Positions 24,953 to 32,868 of a stretch of 39,257 nucleotides of DNA are shown here, piece after piece. Origin of the DNA: Verrucomicrobiota bacterium. Its GTDB lineage: Bacteria > Verrucomicrobiota > Verrucomicrobiia > Chthoniobacterales > UBA10450. A program made the translations under genes and the position numbers. The stretch covers positions 1 through 39,257 of the forward strand of contig QHOS01000047.1 of NCBI GenBank assembly GCA_003219415.1, read 5' to 3'. The notes under the pieces are model-generated. The model was not told where the DNA came from. It searched no databases and worked only from the letters and a program-made list of their open reading frames with translations. Positions within the stretch are counted from its first letter, which is position 1. Every line of letters begins with the position of its first letter.

Positions 24953-24990
24953 TGGAGTTGGATGTTGGGCGTTGAACGTTGAACTTTGAC
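24953..24990 (+). repeat. Degenerate GTTGGATGTTGGGCGTTGAACG repeat
   Basis: Short tandem-like run of GTTGGA/GTTGGG/GTTGAA units just before aguA. Related runs, in both orientations, lie at 27300-27392 between the SGNH gene and gap. Confidence 0.6.
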
Positions 24991-24994
24991 GTCC

Positions 24995-26068
24995 ATGGAA
25001 AAACCTTCGCAAACTCCAGCAGCCCTGGGCTACCGGATGCCGGCGGAATGGGAACCGCACACCGCGACCTGGCTCTCATGGCCACGGCGCGAAGGAATCA
25101 GTTTCCCGGATTCATTCGATCGCGTCATGCCGGCGTTGCGAGCAATGGTCGAGGCGCTGATCGAGTCGGAACAAGTTTGCATCAATATCCGCAATGGCGC
25201 GCACCAGGCCCAAGCGCGCGAGGTGTTACGCGGATTACCAATGGAACAAATCTCGCTTCATCTGGTCCCCACAAACGAACCGTGGTGCCGCGATCACGGA
25301 CCGATATTTCTCACGCGTGATCTCGATCCAAAACCCGCCACAGGACGGATTCGCCGGGACAAACTTGCGGTTGTGGATTGGGATTACAACGCTTGGGGCA
25401 ACAAATATCCGCCATTCGATTTGGATGAAGTGGCGCCAACGCGCGTCGCAGAAATTCTCGATGTTCCAGTGTTTTATCCGGGCATGATTTTGGAAGGCGG
25501 CGCGATTGATGTGAATGGCGCGGGCGCACTGCTTACCACCGAATCATGCTTGCTAAACAAGAATCGAAATCCAAGTCTGTCGCGTGACGAAATCGAACAA
25601 CGCCTGCGGGATTATCTTGGGGTTCGCGACATTCTCTGGCTCGGCGACGGCATCGCCGGCGACGACACGGACGGTCACATCGACGATCTCGCGCGATTTG
25701 TCTCGGAAAAAACAGTCATAACCGCCATCGAAGAAAATCAGTCCGACGAAAATTACGAGCCGCTCCAAGAGAACCTCGCGCGGCTGCAGGCAATGAAAAT
25801 TAACGGTCGCGGGACCGAGGTGCTCACGGTTCCGATGCCGAAGAAGATCATGCGCGAAGGACTACGGATGCCGGCTACGTATGCAAACTTCTACATCGCA
25901 AACAGTTGCGTGCTGGTGCCAACGTTTGCCGATCCCGCGGACGAAGCCGCGTTGTCGATTCTGCGCGAATGCTTTCCAAATCGCCGAGTTATCGGGATCG
26001 ATTGCCGCGAGCTAATTTGGGGACTCGGCGCATTTCATTGCCTTACCCAGCAACAACCAGCCATTTGA
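24995..26068 (+). CDS. aguA: Agmatine deiminase
   Basis: 357 residues from ATG 24995; the in-frame TTG at 24986 is less likely. Guanidine-modifying (PAD-type) enzyme converting agmatine to N-carbamoylputrescine plus ammonia in putrescine synthesis. Motifs: RMPAEWEPHTATWLSWP, EPWCRDHGPIF, DWDYNAWGNKYPPFDLD, EGGAIDVNG, GDDTDGHIDDLARFV, and the nucleophile Cys349 in GAFHCLTQQ. The partner N-carbamoylputrescine amidase (aguB) is not next to it here. Confidence 0.95.
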   Translation: MEKPSQTPAALGYRMPAEWEPHTATWLSWPRREGISFPDSFDRVMPALRAMVEALIESEQVCINIRNGAHQAQAREVLRGLPMEQISLHLVPTNEPWCRDHGPIFLTRDLDPKPATGRIRRDKLAVVDWDYNAWGNKYPPFDLDEVAPTRVAEILDVPVFYPGMILEGGAIDVNGAGALLTTESCLLNKNRNPSLSRDEIEQRLRDYLGVRDILWLGDGIAGDDTDGHIDDLARFVSEKTVITAIEENQSDENYEPLQENLARLQAMKINGRGTEVLTVPMPKKIMREGLRMPATYANFYIANSCVLVPTFADPADEAALSILRECFPNRRVIGIDCRELIWGLGAFHCLTQQQPAI

Positions 26069-26136
26069 TTTCTGCAGTGGCACTCTGCGAGCGCCGGACG
26101 AATGATGCGGGCGATCATAGACCGCCGCTACAGGTG

Positions 26137-26427
26137 TCAATCAGCCGTTGACCCCGGTTTGTAACCGCTACTTAAAATTGCGTCGTGAAGATCGGGCGGG
26201 TGCGTTTTGCGGGCGTCAAACGTGATAATGACGCGCTGATGCTCGAGATCGGCCTTTACGTCTTTCACTCCAGCAATTTTTTTCAGCACGGGTCCGAGTT
26301 TGCGCACGCATTCATCACAGTTTTCGCCTGCGGTCGCGATCTCGATGGTTTCCAAGATGGCGTGATCGGCGCGTTCCGGAAAAAACGGATCTGACGGGTC
26401 AGGGTCGTTTGGTCGTGCAGGGTCCAT
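26137..26427 (-). CDS. HMA-domain metal-binding protein
   Basis: 96 residues. After an acidic, Pro-rich leader comes a heavy-metal-associated domain: IEIATAGENCDECVRKLGPVLKKIAGVKDVKADLEHQRVIITFD..DLHDAILSSGY. The metal motif is Cys-Asp-Glu-Cys instead of the common MxCxxC with small residues, and the acidic pair may alter metal preference. Likely a cytosolic copper/heavy-metal chaperone or sequestering protein. It stands alone, away from the metal cluster at 16.6-20.6 kb. Confidence 0.82.
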   Translation of the reverse strand: MDPARPNDPDPSDPFFPERADHAILETIEIATAGENCDECVRKLGPVLKKIAGVKDVKADLEHQRVIITFDARKTHPPDLHDAILSSGYKPGSTAD

Positions 26428-26488
26428 CGTCTTTTGATTTTTCTTAATCTAACGTGCGAGACCCGCGTAGCGGCCGTCTTGTGCCGTT

Positions 26489-26583
26489 TGTCATGTTGAG
26501 CGACGCGAAACATCTCTGACTATTGGTCTTGTGAGTGGGTAGCAAGAAATGATCCGAAATTCTTCGCTTCGCTCAGAATGACA
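26489..26583. repeat. TGTCAT...GAGCGNAG repeat, copy D (paired halves)
   Basis: Left half 26489-26516 (TGTCATGTTGAGCGACGCGA...CATCTC), right half at about 26556-26583 in inverted orientation (GAAATTCTTCGCTTCGCTCA then GAATGACA). Lies between the starts/ends of the two minus-strand genes. Confidence 0.8.
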
Positions 26584-26636
26584 GGCTACGCGGCTACGCT
26601 TTACGCGTGCAATCAGCACAGAGCTGAAGACCGGTG

Positions 26637-27293
26637 TTACCGAGATTCCAACTGCTGGCGCGACGCCACTTCGCGGGCTACCGGCTCGAGCACCCGCCAG
26701 ACGGTTTCGGCAAGAATCTTCTGGCCGGCTGCGTTTGGATGAATTCCATCGGACAAATTCAGTGATGGATCGCCTGCTACGCGCCGCAGGAGATACGGTA
26801 CGAGCGCCGCGCCATCTTTGGCAGCGAGATCGGCAAACATCTTGCCAAACGCGGAAACATAATCATCGGTCGTATAATTGGGTAGTTGCATCCCCGCAAT
26901 CACAACGCGCATCCGTGGATTTCGCGTTTTCACCTTATCGATGATCTGTTGAAGATTGTTCTGGATTTGATCAACAGACACTCCTCGAAAGGCGTCGTTG
27001 ATTCCGAGCTCCAGAATGAAGATATCGATCTTACGTTTCATATGAGCCGGAAGCCGCTCCAAGCCGCCTTCCGTGGTGCCGCCGGCGGCGCTGGCATTGA
27101 TTACCCGAAAATTCAGGCCGGCCGCGCGCAATTTCTTTGCGAGCAGCATCGGGTAGGCTTCGTTTGGCGCGAGTCCGAAACCCTGGGAGAGACTGTCGCC
27201 CAGGACTAAAATCGTTTTCGTTTCGGCAGCAGAAGCCGGCGGTGCGAACAGAATCGACAAGATCGCGAGGGGCAATGCGATGGCGGAGCGCAT
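26637..27293 (-). CDS. Periplasmic SGNH arylesterase/lysophospholipase (TesA-like)
   Basis: 218 residues from ATG 27293-27291, where a signal peptide begins (MRSAIALPLAILSILFAPPASAAE). A longer frame would prepend repeat-derived residues. SGNH blocks: ILVLGDSLSQGFGL (Ser nucleophile), INASAAGGTTEGGLERLP (Gly), LELGINDAFRG (Asn) and LSDGIHPNAAGQ (Asp-x-x-His). This order is that of TesA/arylesterases, which hydrolyse thioesters, aryl esters or lysophospholipids in the periplasm. Substrate cannot be told from sequence. Confidence 0.9.
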   Translation of the reverse strand: MRSAIALPLAILSILFAPPASAAETKTILVLGDSLSQGFGLAPNEAYPMLLAKKLRAAGLNFRVINASAAGGTTEGGLERLPAHMKRKIDIFILELGINDAFRGVSVDQIQNNLQQIIDKVKTRNPRMRVVIAGMQLPNYTTDDYVSAFGKMFADLAAKDGAALVPYLLRRVAGDPSLNLSDGIHPNAAGQKILAETVWRVLEPVAREVASRQQLESR

Positions 27294-27299
27294 TAAAAA

Positions 27300-27392
27300 A
27301 CGTCCAACGCTCAATGCCGAACGTCCAATCTCGAATTCAGATTCAGAATTCAACATTGATCGTTGGGAGTTGGACGTTGGGCGTTTTCCGCG
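27300..27392. repeat. Inverted degenerate GTTGGACGTTGGGCGTT repeats
   Basis: Left part (27300-27330, AACGTCCAACGCTCAATGCC...) is the reverse complement type of the right part (27363-27392, GTTGGGAGTTGGACGTTGGG...). They flank GAATTCAGATTCAGAATTC, itself an inverted repeat. Same family as 24953-24990. Confidence 0.6.
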
Positions 27393-27427
27393 TATCGGTT
27401 TAACCCTTCAATCTTCAACTTTCTTTT

Positions 27428-28426
27428 ATGGCCAATTACGCAATCAACGGTTTCGGGCGCATCGGACGCAACGTCCTTCGCGCCATGACACAAAAACAAG
27501 TCCAGCAAGTCCTCGCCATCAACGATCTCACTGACACGCATACTCTGGCGCATTTGCTCAAATGGGATTCGGTGCACGGCAAATTCGACGGCGAGATCGG
27601 TTACGATGACGAGAACATTATCGTGCGCGGCCACAAAATTAAGATCCTAAAAGAGCGCGATCCGGCCAATCTGCCCTGGAAAAAACTGGACATCGATGTC
27701 GTGCTCGAATCGACGGGTCTCTTTACCGACCGTGACAAGGCCGAGCTGCATTTGAAGGCGGGAGCGAAACGAGTGCTGATCAGCGCCCCCGCGAAAGACC
27801 CTGACGTCACGATTTGCCTCGGTGTAAACGACGGCGTCTACGACCCCGCGAAGCATAAAATTGTCTCCAATGCGAGCTGCACCACGAATTGCCTCGCGCC
27901 GATAGCAAAGGTTTTGCACGACAAATTCGGCATCGCCCACGGATTCATGAGCACGATCCACAGTTACACGAATGACCAGCGCATCCTCGATTTTCCGCAC
28001 AAGGATTTGAGACGCGCGCGAGCAGCAGCGATCAACATCATTCCTTCTACAACAGGCGCGGCGAAGGCGATCGGCGAAGTCATTCCGGAATTGAAAGGAA
28101 AACTGAACGGCGGCGCGTTTCGGGTGCCCACTCCGGACAGTTCGGTTACAGACTTCACCGCCGTGCTGGAGAAAGACGCGACTGTGGATGCGATTAACAC
28201 CGCATTCAAAGAAGCTGCGTCGGATAAAAGCTACAAAGGCGTGGTCGAATACAGCAATGAAGCGCTCGTTTCACAAGATATCGTGGGCAATCCACACTCC
28301 TGCATTTTCGACAGCCAATTGACGCTTATGCTTGGCAACAGGTTCCTGAAAGTGGTTGGCTGGTACGACAACGAATGGGGCTACAGCAATCGCTGCGTGG
28401 AACTGATGGAAATGCTGGGAAAATAG
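27428..28426 (+). CDS. gap: Glyceraldehyde-3-phosphate dehydrogenase
   Basis: 332 residues, typical length. N-terminal NINGFGRIGR-type motif (YAINGFGRIGRNVLRA) binds NAD. Catalytic Cys151 is in SNASCTTNC, with the catalytic His in the STIHSYTNDQ block. WYDNEWGYSNRCVEL ends the protein. It carries out the phosphorylating oxidation step of glycolysis and runs in reverse in gluconeogenesis. It is the first gene of a glycolytic run gap-pgk-tpiA that is interrupted by unrelated genes. Confidence 0.97.
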   Translation: MANYAINGFGRIGRNVLRAMTQKQVQQVLAINDLTDTHTLAHLLKWDSVHGKFDGEIGYDDENIIVRGHKIKILKERDPANLPWKKLDIDVVLESTGLFTDRDKAELHLKAGAKRVLISAPAKDPDVTICLGVNDGVYDPAKHKIVSNASCTTNCLAPIAKVLHDKFGIAHGFMSTIHSYTNDQRILDFPHKDLRRARAAAINIIPSTTGAAKAIGEVIPELKGKLNGGAFRVPTPDSSVTDFTAVLEKDATVDAINTAFKEAASDKSYKGVVEYSNEALVSQDIVGNPHSCIFDSQLTLMLGNRFLKVVGWYDNEWGYSNRCVELMEMLGK

Positions 28427-28430
28427 CAAC

Positions 28431-28457
28431 TCTTGCTCATGCTCCTGCTCACGATCG
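28431..28457 (-). repeat. GAGCAT/GAGCAG-type hexamer repeat, left flank of four-helix gene
   Basis: Read on the minus strand as CGATCGTGAGCAGGAGCATG..., it resembles the GATCAT/GAGCAC run at the 3' end of the next gene in inverted orientation. Confidence 0.5.
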
Positions 28458-28461
28458 AAGC

Positions 28462-28899
28462 ATGAAAACTTACTTTGATCACGAAAGACTCGATGTATAC
28501 CAGGAGGCGATAGCGTTCTGCGGTTGGGCCGGCGACTTGCTGAGCGACGTTGCTGGTAAAGCTGCGGCAAAAGATCAACTCGATCGCGCTTCGACTAGCC
28601 TGCCACTGAACATCGCGGAGGGAAATGGGAAATTCTCGGATGCTGATCGATCCAGATTCTTAGAAATCGCTCGCGGTTCGGCCTTAGAGTGCGCGGCATG
28701 TCTGGACGTGCTCGCTGTGCGAAGGCTCGTCGATACCGAGCGAGTTGTTCCCGCGAAAGAGCAACTCGTGCGAATCGTTAACATGCTCATGGGAATGTTG
28801 AAAAGATTTTCGGGACGCGCGGAGTTCTTGCGAGAGGGTGAAGGAAAACATGCTGTCGGATTCGATCATGATCATGATCATGATCACGAGCACGATTGA
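28462..28899 (+). CDS. Four-helix-bundle protein (23S rRNA IVP family) with His/Asp tail
   Basis: 145 residues from ATG 28462. MKTYFDHERLDVYQEAIAFCGW, QLDRASTSLPLNIAEGNGKFS, RFLEIARGSALECAACLDVL and a final helix are the standard blocks of the four-helix-bundle family, first seen in 23S rRNA intervening sequences. Its molecular role is not known. The last 11 residues are FDHDHDHDHEHD-like, encoded by a GATCAT microsatellite (28864-28892), which would make a metal-binding tail. It is wedged between gap (35 bp) and pgk (3 bp) and bracketed by inverted hexamer repeats, which suggests a mobile cassette. Confidence 0.88.
   Translation: MKTYFDHERLDVYQEAIAFCGWAGDLLSDVAGKAAAKDQLDRASTSLPLNIAEGNGKFSDADRSRFLEIARGSALECAACLDVLAVRRLVDTERVVPAKEQLVRIVNMLMGMLKRFSGRAEFLREGEGKHAVGFDHDHDHDHEHD
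28864..28892 (+). repeat. GATCAT hexanucleotide microsatellite
   Basis: Four or so tandem GATCAT/GATCAC units encode the alternating Asp-His tail of the four-helix-bundle protein. Confidence 0.8.
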
Positions 28900-28902
28900 G
28901 AA

Positions 28903-30114
28903 ATGACGAAGCTCTCACTTCGTGATCTTGATGTGCGCGGAAAACGCGTGCTGGTGCGGGCGGATTTCAACGTGCCGACCGAAACGCGTGGCGGCAAGAT
29001 TCGCATCACTGACGACACGCGGATTCGTGAAACTTTGCCCACGATCAACTATCTGCGAGAGCACGGCGCGAAAACGATTTTGATGTCGCACTTTGGCCGG
29101 CCCAAAGGCAAGCCAGTTGAAAAATATTCACTTCGTCCGATCGGCGATTATTTGCACACGCTGATTCATCAGCCGGTCATTTTCAGTCACGACACGATTG
29201 GCGACGTGCCGGAAAAAATCATCGAGCACATGCAGAATGGCGACGTGGCGCTCCTCGAGAACTTGAGATTCCAGCCCGGTGAAGAAGCAAACGATCCCGA
29301 TTTTGCCAAAGCGCTCGCCAGTCTCGGCGATCTTTACGTCAACGATGCTTTTGGCGCCGCTCATCGCGCGCATGCGTCCACAGTGGGAATCACAAAATTT
29401 GTAGAGGAGTCAGCCATGGGTTTTCTGATGGAAAAAGAGTTGAAACACCTGCGTGACGGTCTTGATAAACCAGCCAAGCCCTTTGTTGTCATTTTGGGCG
29501 GCGCGAAGGTCTCCGATAAAATCGGGGTTTTGAAAGCGCTAATGGAAAAGGCCGACGTGATTTTGATTGGCGGCGCAATGGCGAACACATTTCTGAAAGC
29601 CGAGGGGATTCCGGTCGGCTCAAGCAAGGTCGAATCGGATAAACTCGATCTTGCGCGCGAACTTCTCGAGATGGCCAAGAAACGCGGCGTGAAATTCTTG
29701 CTTCCAATTGATGCGGTGGAAACAGACGAAATTCGCCCCGGCGCAAACATGCGAAACACAAGCCGGCTCTCGCCACAGCATGGGATCAGTGATGGATGGC
29801 AGGCAGTCGATATCGGCGCGGCGACGATCGCGCTTTACCAGGAAGAAATTGCCAAGGCCGAAACGATTCTGTGGAACGGGCCGCTGGGCGTGTTCGAAAT
29901 TCCAGAGTTTGGGGAGGGGACGATGGCGATCGCGGAAGCGCTGGCGCAGTCGGGTGCGACGACGATCATCGGTGGCGGCGATTCGGTGACGGCGGTGAAA
30001 CAAGCCGGGCTTGCCGGCAAGATGACGTTCATCTCCACCGGTGGCGGCGCATCGCTTGAATTACTGGAAGGCAAGGAATTGCCTGGCGTGGCCGCGTTAA
30101 GCGACAGGAAATAA
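28903..30114 (+). CDS. pgk: Phosphoglycerate kinase
   Basis: 403 residues, full length. Transfers phosphate from 1,3-bisphosphoglycerate to ADP. Conserved parts: KRVLVRADFNVP, LMSHFGRPKGK, ENLRFQPGEEANDPDFAKALASLGDLYVNDAFGAAHRAHAST, VVILGGAKVSDKIGVL, LIGGAMANTFL, WNGPLGVFE and the C-terminal GGGDSVTAV / STGGGASLELLEG nucleotide loop. Starts 3 nt after the four-helix gene. No separate promoter is evident, so it probably depends on readthrough from gap. Confidence 0.97.
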   Translation: MTKLSLRDLDVRGKRVLVRADFNVPTETRGGKIRITDDTRIRETLPTINYLREHGAKTILMSHFGRPKGKPVEKYSLRPIGDYLHTLIHQPVIFSHDTIGDVPEKIIEHMQNGDVALLENLRFQPGEEANDPDFAKALASLGDLYVNDAFGAAHRAHASTVGITKFVEESAMGFLMEKELKHLRDGLDKPAKPFVVILGGAKVSDKIGVLKALMEKADVILIGGAMANTFLKAEGIPVGSSKVESDKLDLARELLEMAKKRGVKFLLPIDAVETDEIRPGANMRNTSRLSPQHGISDGWQAVDIGAATIALYQEEIAKAETILWNGPLGVFEIPEFGEGTMAIAEALAQSGATTIIGGGDSVTAVKQAGLAGKMTFISTGGGASLELLEGKELPGVAALSDRK

Positions 30115-30117
30115 GCT

Positions 30118-31254
30118 GTGCCAGTTCGCGAGTCCGTTTCGAAGGTTCATGTTGAATCTCCAGCGCCGCGCAAACCGACCGAGCACAAGACTATCATCTG
30201 GGCGCTGACTAATTCGGCCATTGGTGTAGCTGCATTCCTTATCACTTGCGTAGGTCTACACGCGATCCTGCCATTTCCAGAAATCGATGGTGGGGTCTCG
30301 CAGAAATTCCGATTTTTCGCCGCGCATAAGGATGAATTTGACACACTCTTTATCGGATCGAGCCGGATCTACTTTCAGATTTCACCCGCTATTTTTGATC
30401 GCGTCACGCGCGAGAGCGGGCTGCCGACGCACAGCTTCAACTTCGGTATTGGCGGCATGTATTTGCCGGAATCCGCTTACCTGCTTGAACAGATTCTGAA
30501 CCTGAAACCGCGCAACTTGAAATGGGTTTTCATTGAATACGATGAACTCCAAACCAAGTGGTCCCCCGAAAACCAGACCAGCCGTCGGGCACTTTATTGG
30601 GCCGACTGGAAACGAGTATCGCTCCTTTTGCGAAAACTTAGCGACGCCGGCACGGCTCCGCTATGGCTGCCGAATCCCGCAAAGCTTCGCGACATTATGC
30701 TCCGTCAAAAAAAAGAGAAAAACACGCGTAGCCTACTGACATTTTATGCGGGGCAGCTTGAAAAAAACTATACCAACGTCGCAAGAGCGGCTGATATTCC
30801 GGACCATTTCTTGAGTCGCGACACAAAGGAACGTCGTGCAAGCTACCTCGGCGCAGCTAGCGATGGGTACGTGACCAGACCGAATCGAATGTCCGCCGGC
30901 CAGGCCGCAGCGTATGAGCGGGGACTGGCGGATGCGATGGCCCAAGCCGGCACACGTCGGCTTTCACCTTATACGGTGGAAGCCTACCGGCAGTGCGCGC
31001 AGGAAGTCAGGAATATTGGAGTCGCGCCAATCTTTTTGATCACGCCCAGCATGACACAAATTAACATCGCCACCGAAAGTGTCGGGGTGCCGGGCGTTGT
31101 GATGGCGTTTAATAATCCGCGGGATTATCCAAGCCTCTATCGCAGCAGCGTACGGCGCGACGGACAACATCTAACCAAATCAGGGGCGGAAGAATTCACA
31201 CGCATCGTGGCGGCGAATTTTGTGGAACTCGCGCGAGCAGGCGAAATCAAATGA
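30118..31254 (+). CDS. Membrane-anchored SGNH-like partner of MBOAT acyltransferase
   Basis: 378 residues from GTG 30118, 3 nt after pgk. A basic cytosolic leader and one TM helix (about 28-52) are followed by an extracytoplasmic domain: DTLFIGSSRIYFQ (Ser81/82), FNFGIGGMYLPES, and near the end RRDGQHLTKSGAEEF, where Asp348-x-x-His351 fits the SGNH catalytic pair. DltD, AlgX/J and related proteins pair with MBOAT proteins in O-acylation of exported polysaccharide. The MBOAT gene follows 50 bp on. It is therefore likely the periplasmic transferase or esterase half of that system. Confidence 0.78.
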   Translation: MPVRESVSKVHVESPAPRKPTEHKTIIWALTNSAIGVAAFLITCVGLHAILPFPEIDGGVSQKFRFFAAHKDEFDTLFIGSSRIYFQISPAIFDRVTRESGLPTHSFNFGIGGMYLPESAYLLEQILNLKPRNLKWVFIEYDELQTKWSPENQTSRRALYWADWKRVSLLLRKLSDAGTAPLWLPNPAKLRDIMLRQKKEKNTRSLLTFYAGQLEKNYTNVARAADIPDHFLSRDTKERRASYLGAASDGYVTRPNRMSAGQAAAYERGLADAMAQAGTRRLSPYTVEAYRQCAQEVRNIGVAPIFLITPSMTQINIATESVGVPGVVMAFNNPRDYPSLYRSSVRRDGQHLTKSGAEEFTRIVAANFVELARAGEIK

Positions 31255-31304
31255 TCAACAATCAATGGCTGCCGGTTTAACTTCGCTTCCCATTCTCTGT
31301 CCGA

Positions 31305-32711
31305 ATGTCTTTCGTTGAATTTCGGTTCCTCTGGTTTTTTCTGGCCGTGTTCATCGTCTACTGGACGATGCGCAACAACGCCGCGCGAAAGGTGTGGCTT
31401 CTCCTCTGCAGCTATTGTTTTTACGCGGCTTGGAACTGGAAATTTACATTCCTGGTTCTCGGGTCCACGACGGTGGATTACATCGTCGGACAAATGCTCG
31501 GACGAAGCGAACGTCCGGCATGGCGGCGCTTCTGGATTGCCACCAGCGTATGCGTCAATCTCGGTGTCCTGGCTTTTTTCAAATACTTTAACTTTTTTGT
31601 ATCTTCGGCGTCCGGGTTTCTGGCGTGGCTTGGTTTACCGGCGAGCGTGAACACGCTCAACATTATTCTGCCAGTCGGCATTAGCTTCTACACGTTTCAC
31701 TCGATGAGCTACACGATCGACGTGTACCGCGGGAAGCAGCGTCCCATTTCGAATTTTGTCGATCTTTCGTTGTTCGTGAGTTTTTTCCCGCCACTGGTCG
31801 CAGGGCCGATTGTGCGCGCAGTGTACTTTCTGCCGCAGCTCGTTTCGGCCAAGAAGTTTTCCAATGTCGACGTGCGGGGCGCAGTGATGTTATTCCTGGC
31901 GGGATTCATCAAGAAGGCCTGCATCGCTGATGGAGTCGCGCCGACCGTCGACCGCTACTTCGCTCATCCGGCGGATTTCACGGCAGCGAGCGCGTGGATT
32001 GGTGTGCTGTTCTACGCCATCCAGATTTACTGCGATTTTTCCGGCTACACGGACATGGCCATTGCTGCTGCCCGGCTGCTTGGGTACCAATTACCGAACA
32101 ACTTCCAGTTTCCCTACCTTGCCCGGAACGTCTCTGATTTCTGGCGGCGCTGGCACATTAGTCTCTCGAGCTGGCTCCGCGATTATCTCTACATTCCACT
32201 CGGTGGAAATCGCGGCTCGCGCGGGTTTGCTTACCGTAATGTCATGATCACGATGCTGCTCGGCGGCCTATGGCACGGAGCTGCGTGGACGTTTGTTATC
32301 TGGGGCGCGTTACATGGAACCGCCCTGCTCATCCATCGCGAGTGGACCCGCTTTACCGAGGGTCTGAAGTGGGCTGCGCGGGGGATGCGCTGGTTCGCAT
32401 GGCCTATTACGATCTATGCGGTATGTGTTGCGTGGATCTTGTTTCGCGCGCACGACCTTGGCAGTGCGGGAACAATACTAAAGCAGTTTGTCCTGTTTCG
32501 CGGCGGCGGTAACGAACATTTCCACCGATGGTTCCTTTTGCTGATTGGCGGGCTTGCCTTAATTCATTGGCTCAATTCTCGCCGATGGTTTGCAGAATCA
32601 TGGCGGCAATGGCCTGCCCCAGTCTTCGCGGCGGCTTACGGTTGCACTTTTGCGGTCGTCCTCTTATTTGTTCCGCCGCACTACACGCCGTTCATCTATT
32701 TTCAGTTCTGA
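31305..32711 (+). CDS. MBOAT-family polysaccharide O-acyltransferase
   Basis: 468 residues, about eleven TM helices. Family blocks: FYAAWNWKF, LPVGISFYTFHSMSYTIDVYRG, FFPPLVAGPIVRA, YCDFSGYTDMAIAAARLLGY, FWRRWHISLSSWLRDYLYIPLGGNR and LLGGLWHGAAWTFVIWGALHG, with the catalytic His324. AlgI/PatA/DltB-type proteins pass acyl (usually acetyl) groups across the inner membrane to a periplasmic partner, here the SGNH protein just upstream. The polysaccharide is not known; no glycosyltransferases are near. Confidence 0.93.
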   Translation: MSFVEFRFLWFFLAVFIVYWTMRNNAARKVWLLLCSYCFYAAWNWKFTFLVLGSTTVDYIVGQMLGRSERPAWRRFWIATSVCVNLGVLAFFKYFNFFVSSASGFLAWLGLPASVNTLNIILPVGISFYTFHSMSYTIDVYRGKQRPISNFVDLSLFVSFFPPLVAGPIVRAVYFLPQLVSAKKFSNVDVRGAVMLFLAGFIKKACIADGVAPTVDRYFAHPADFTAASAWIGVLFYAIQIYCDFSGYTDMAIAAARLLGYQLPNNFQFPYLARNVSDFWRRWHISLSSWLRDYLYIPLGGNRGSRGFAYRNVMITMLLGGLWHGAAWTFVIWGALHGTALLIHREWTRFTEGLKWAARGMRWFAWPITIYAVCVAWILFRAHDLGSAGTILKQFVLFRGGGNEHFHRWFLLLIGGLALIHWLNSRRWFAESWRQWPAPVFAAAYGCTFAVVLLFVPPHYTPFIYFQF

Positions 32712-32764
32712 GTCTGCGGCCAGGGACGGAATTACATGCGTAAGAAAAACGTGGCCGCGCTGCT

Positions 32765-32858
32765 TGTCATCCCGAGTGTACCGAGGGATCTCACGAGTGA
32801 CGAAAGATTTGCCACCCCTCGAAAAGTTGGGAGGTTCCACGCTTCGCTCGGAATGACA
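32765..32858. repeat. TGTCAT...GAGCGNAG repeat, copy E (paired halves)
   Basis: Left half from 32765 (TGTCATCCCGAGTGTACCGA...GGATCTC), inverted right half ending at 32858 (CTTCGCTCGGAATGACA). Lies between the MBOAT gene and tpiA, only 10 bp from the tpiA start. Confidence 0.78.
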
Positions 32859-32868
32859 ACTGAATCAC

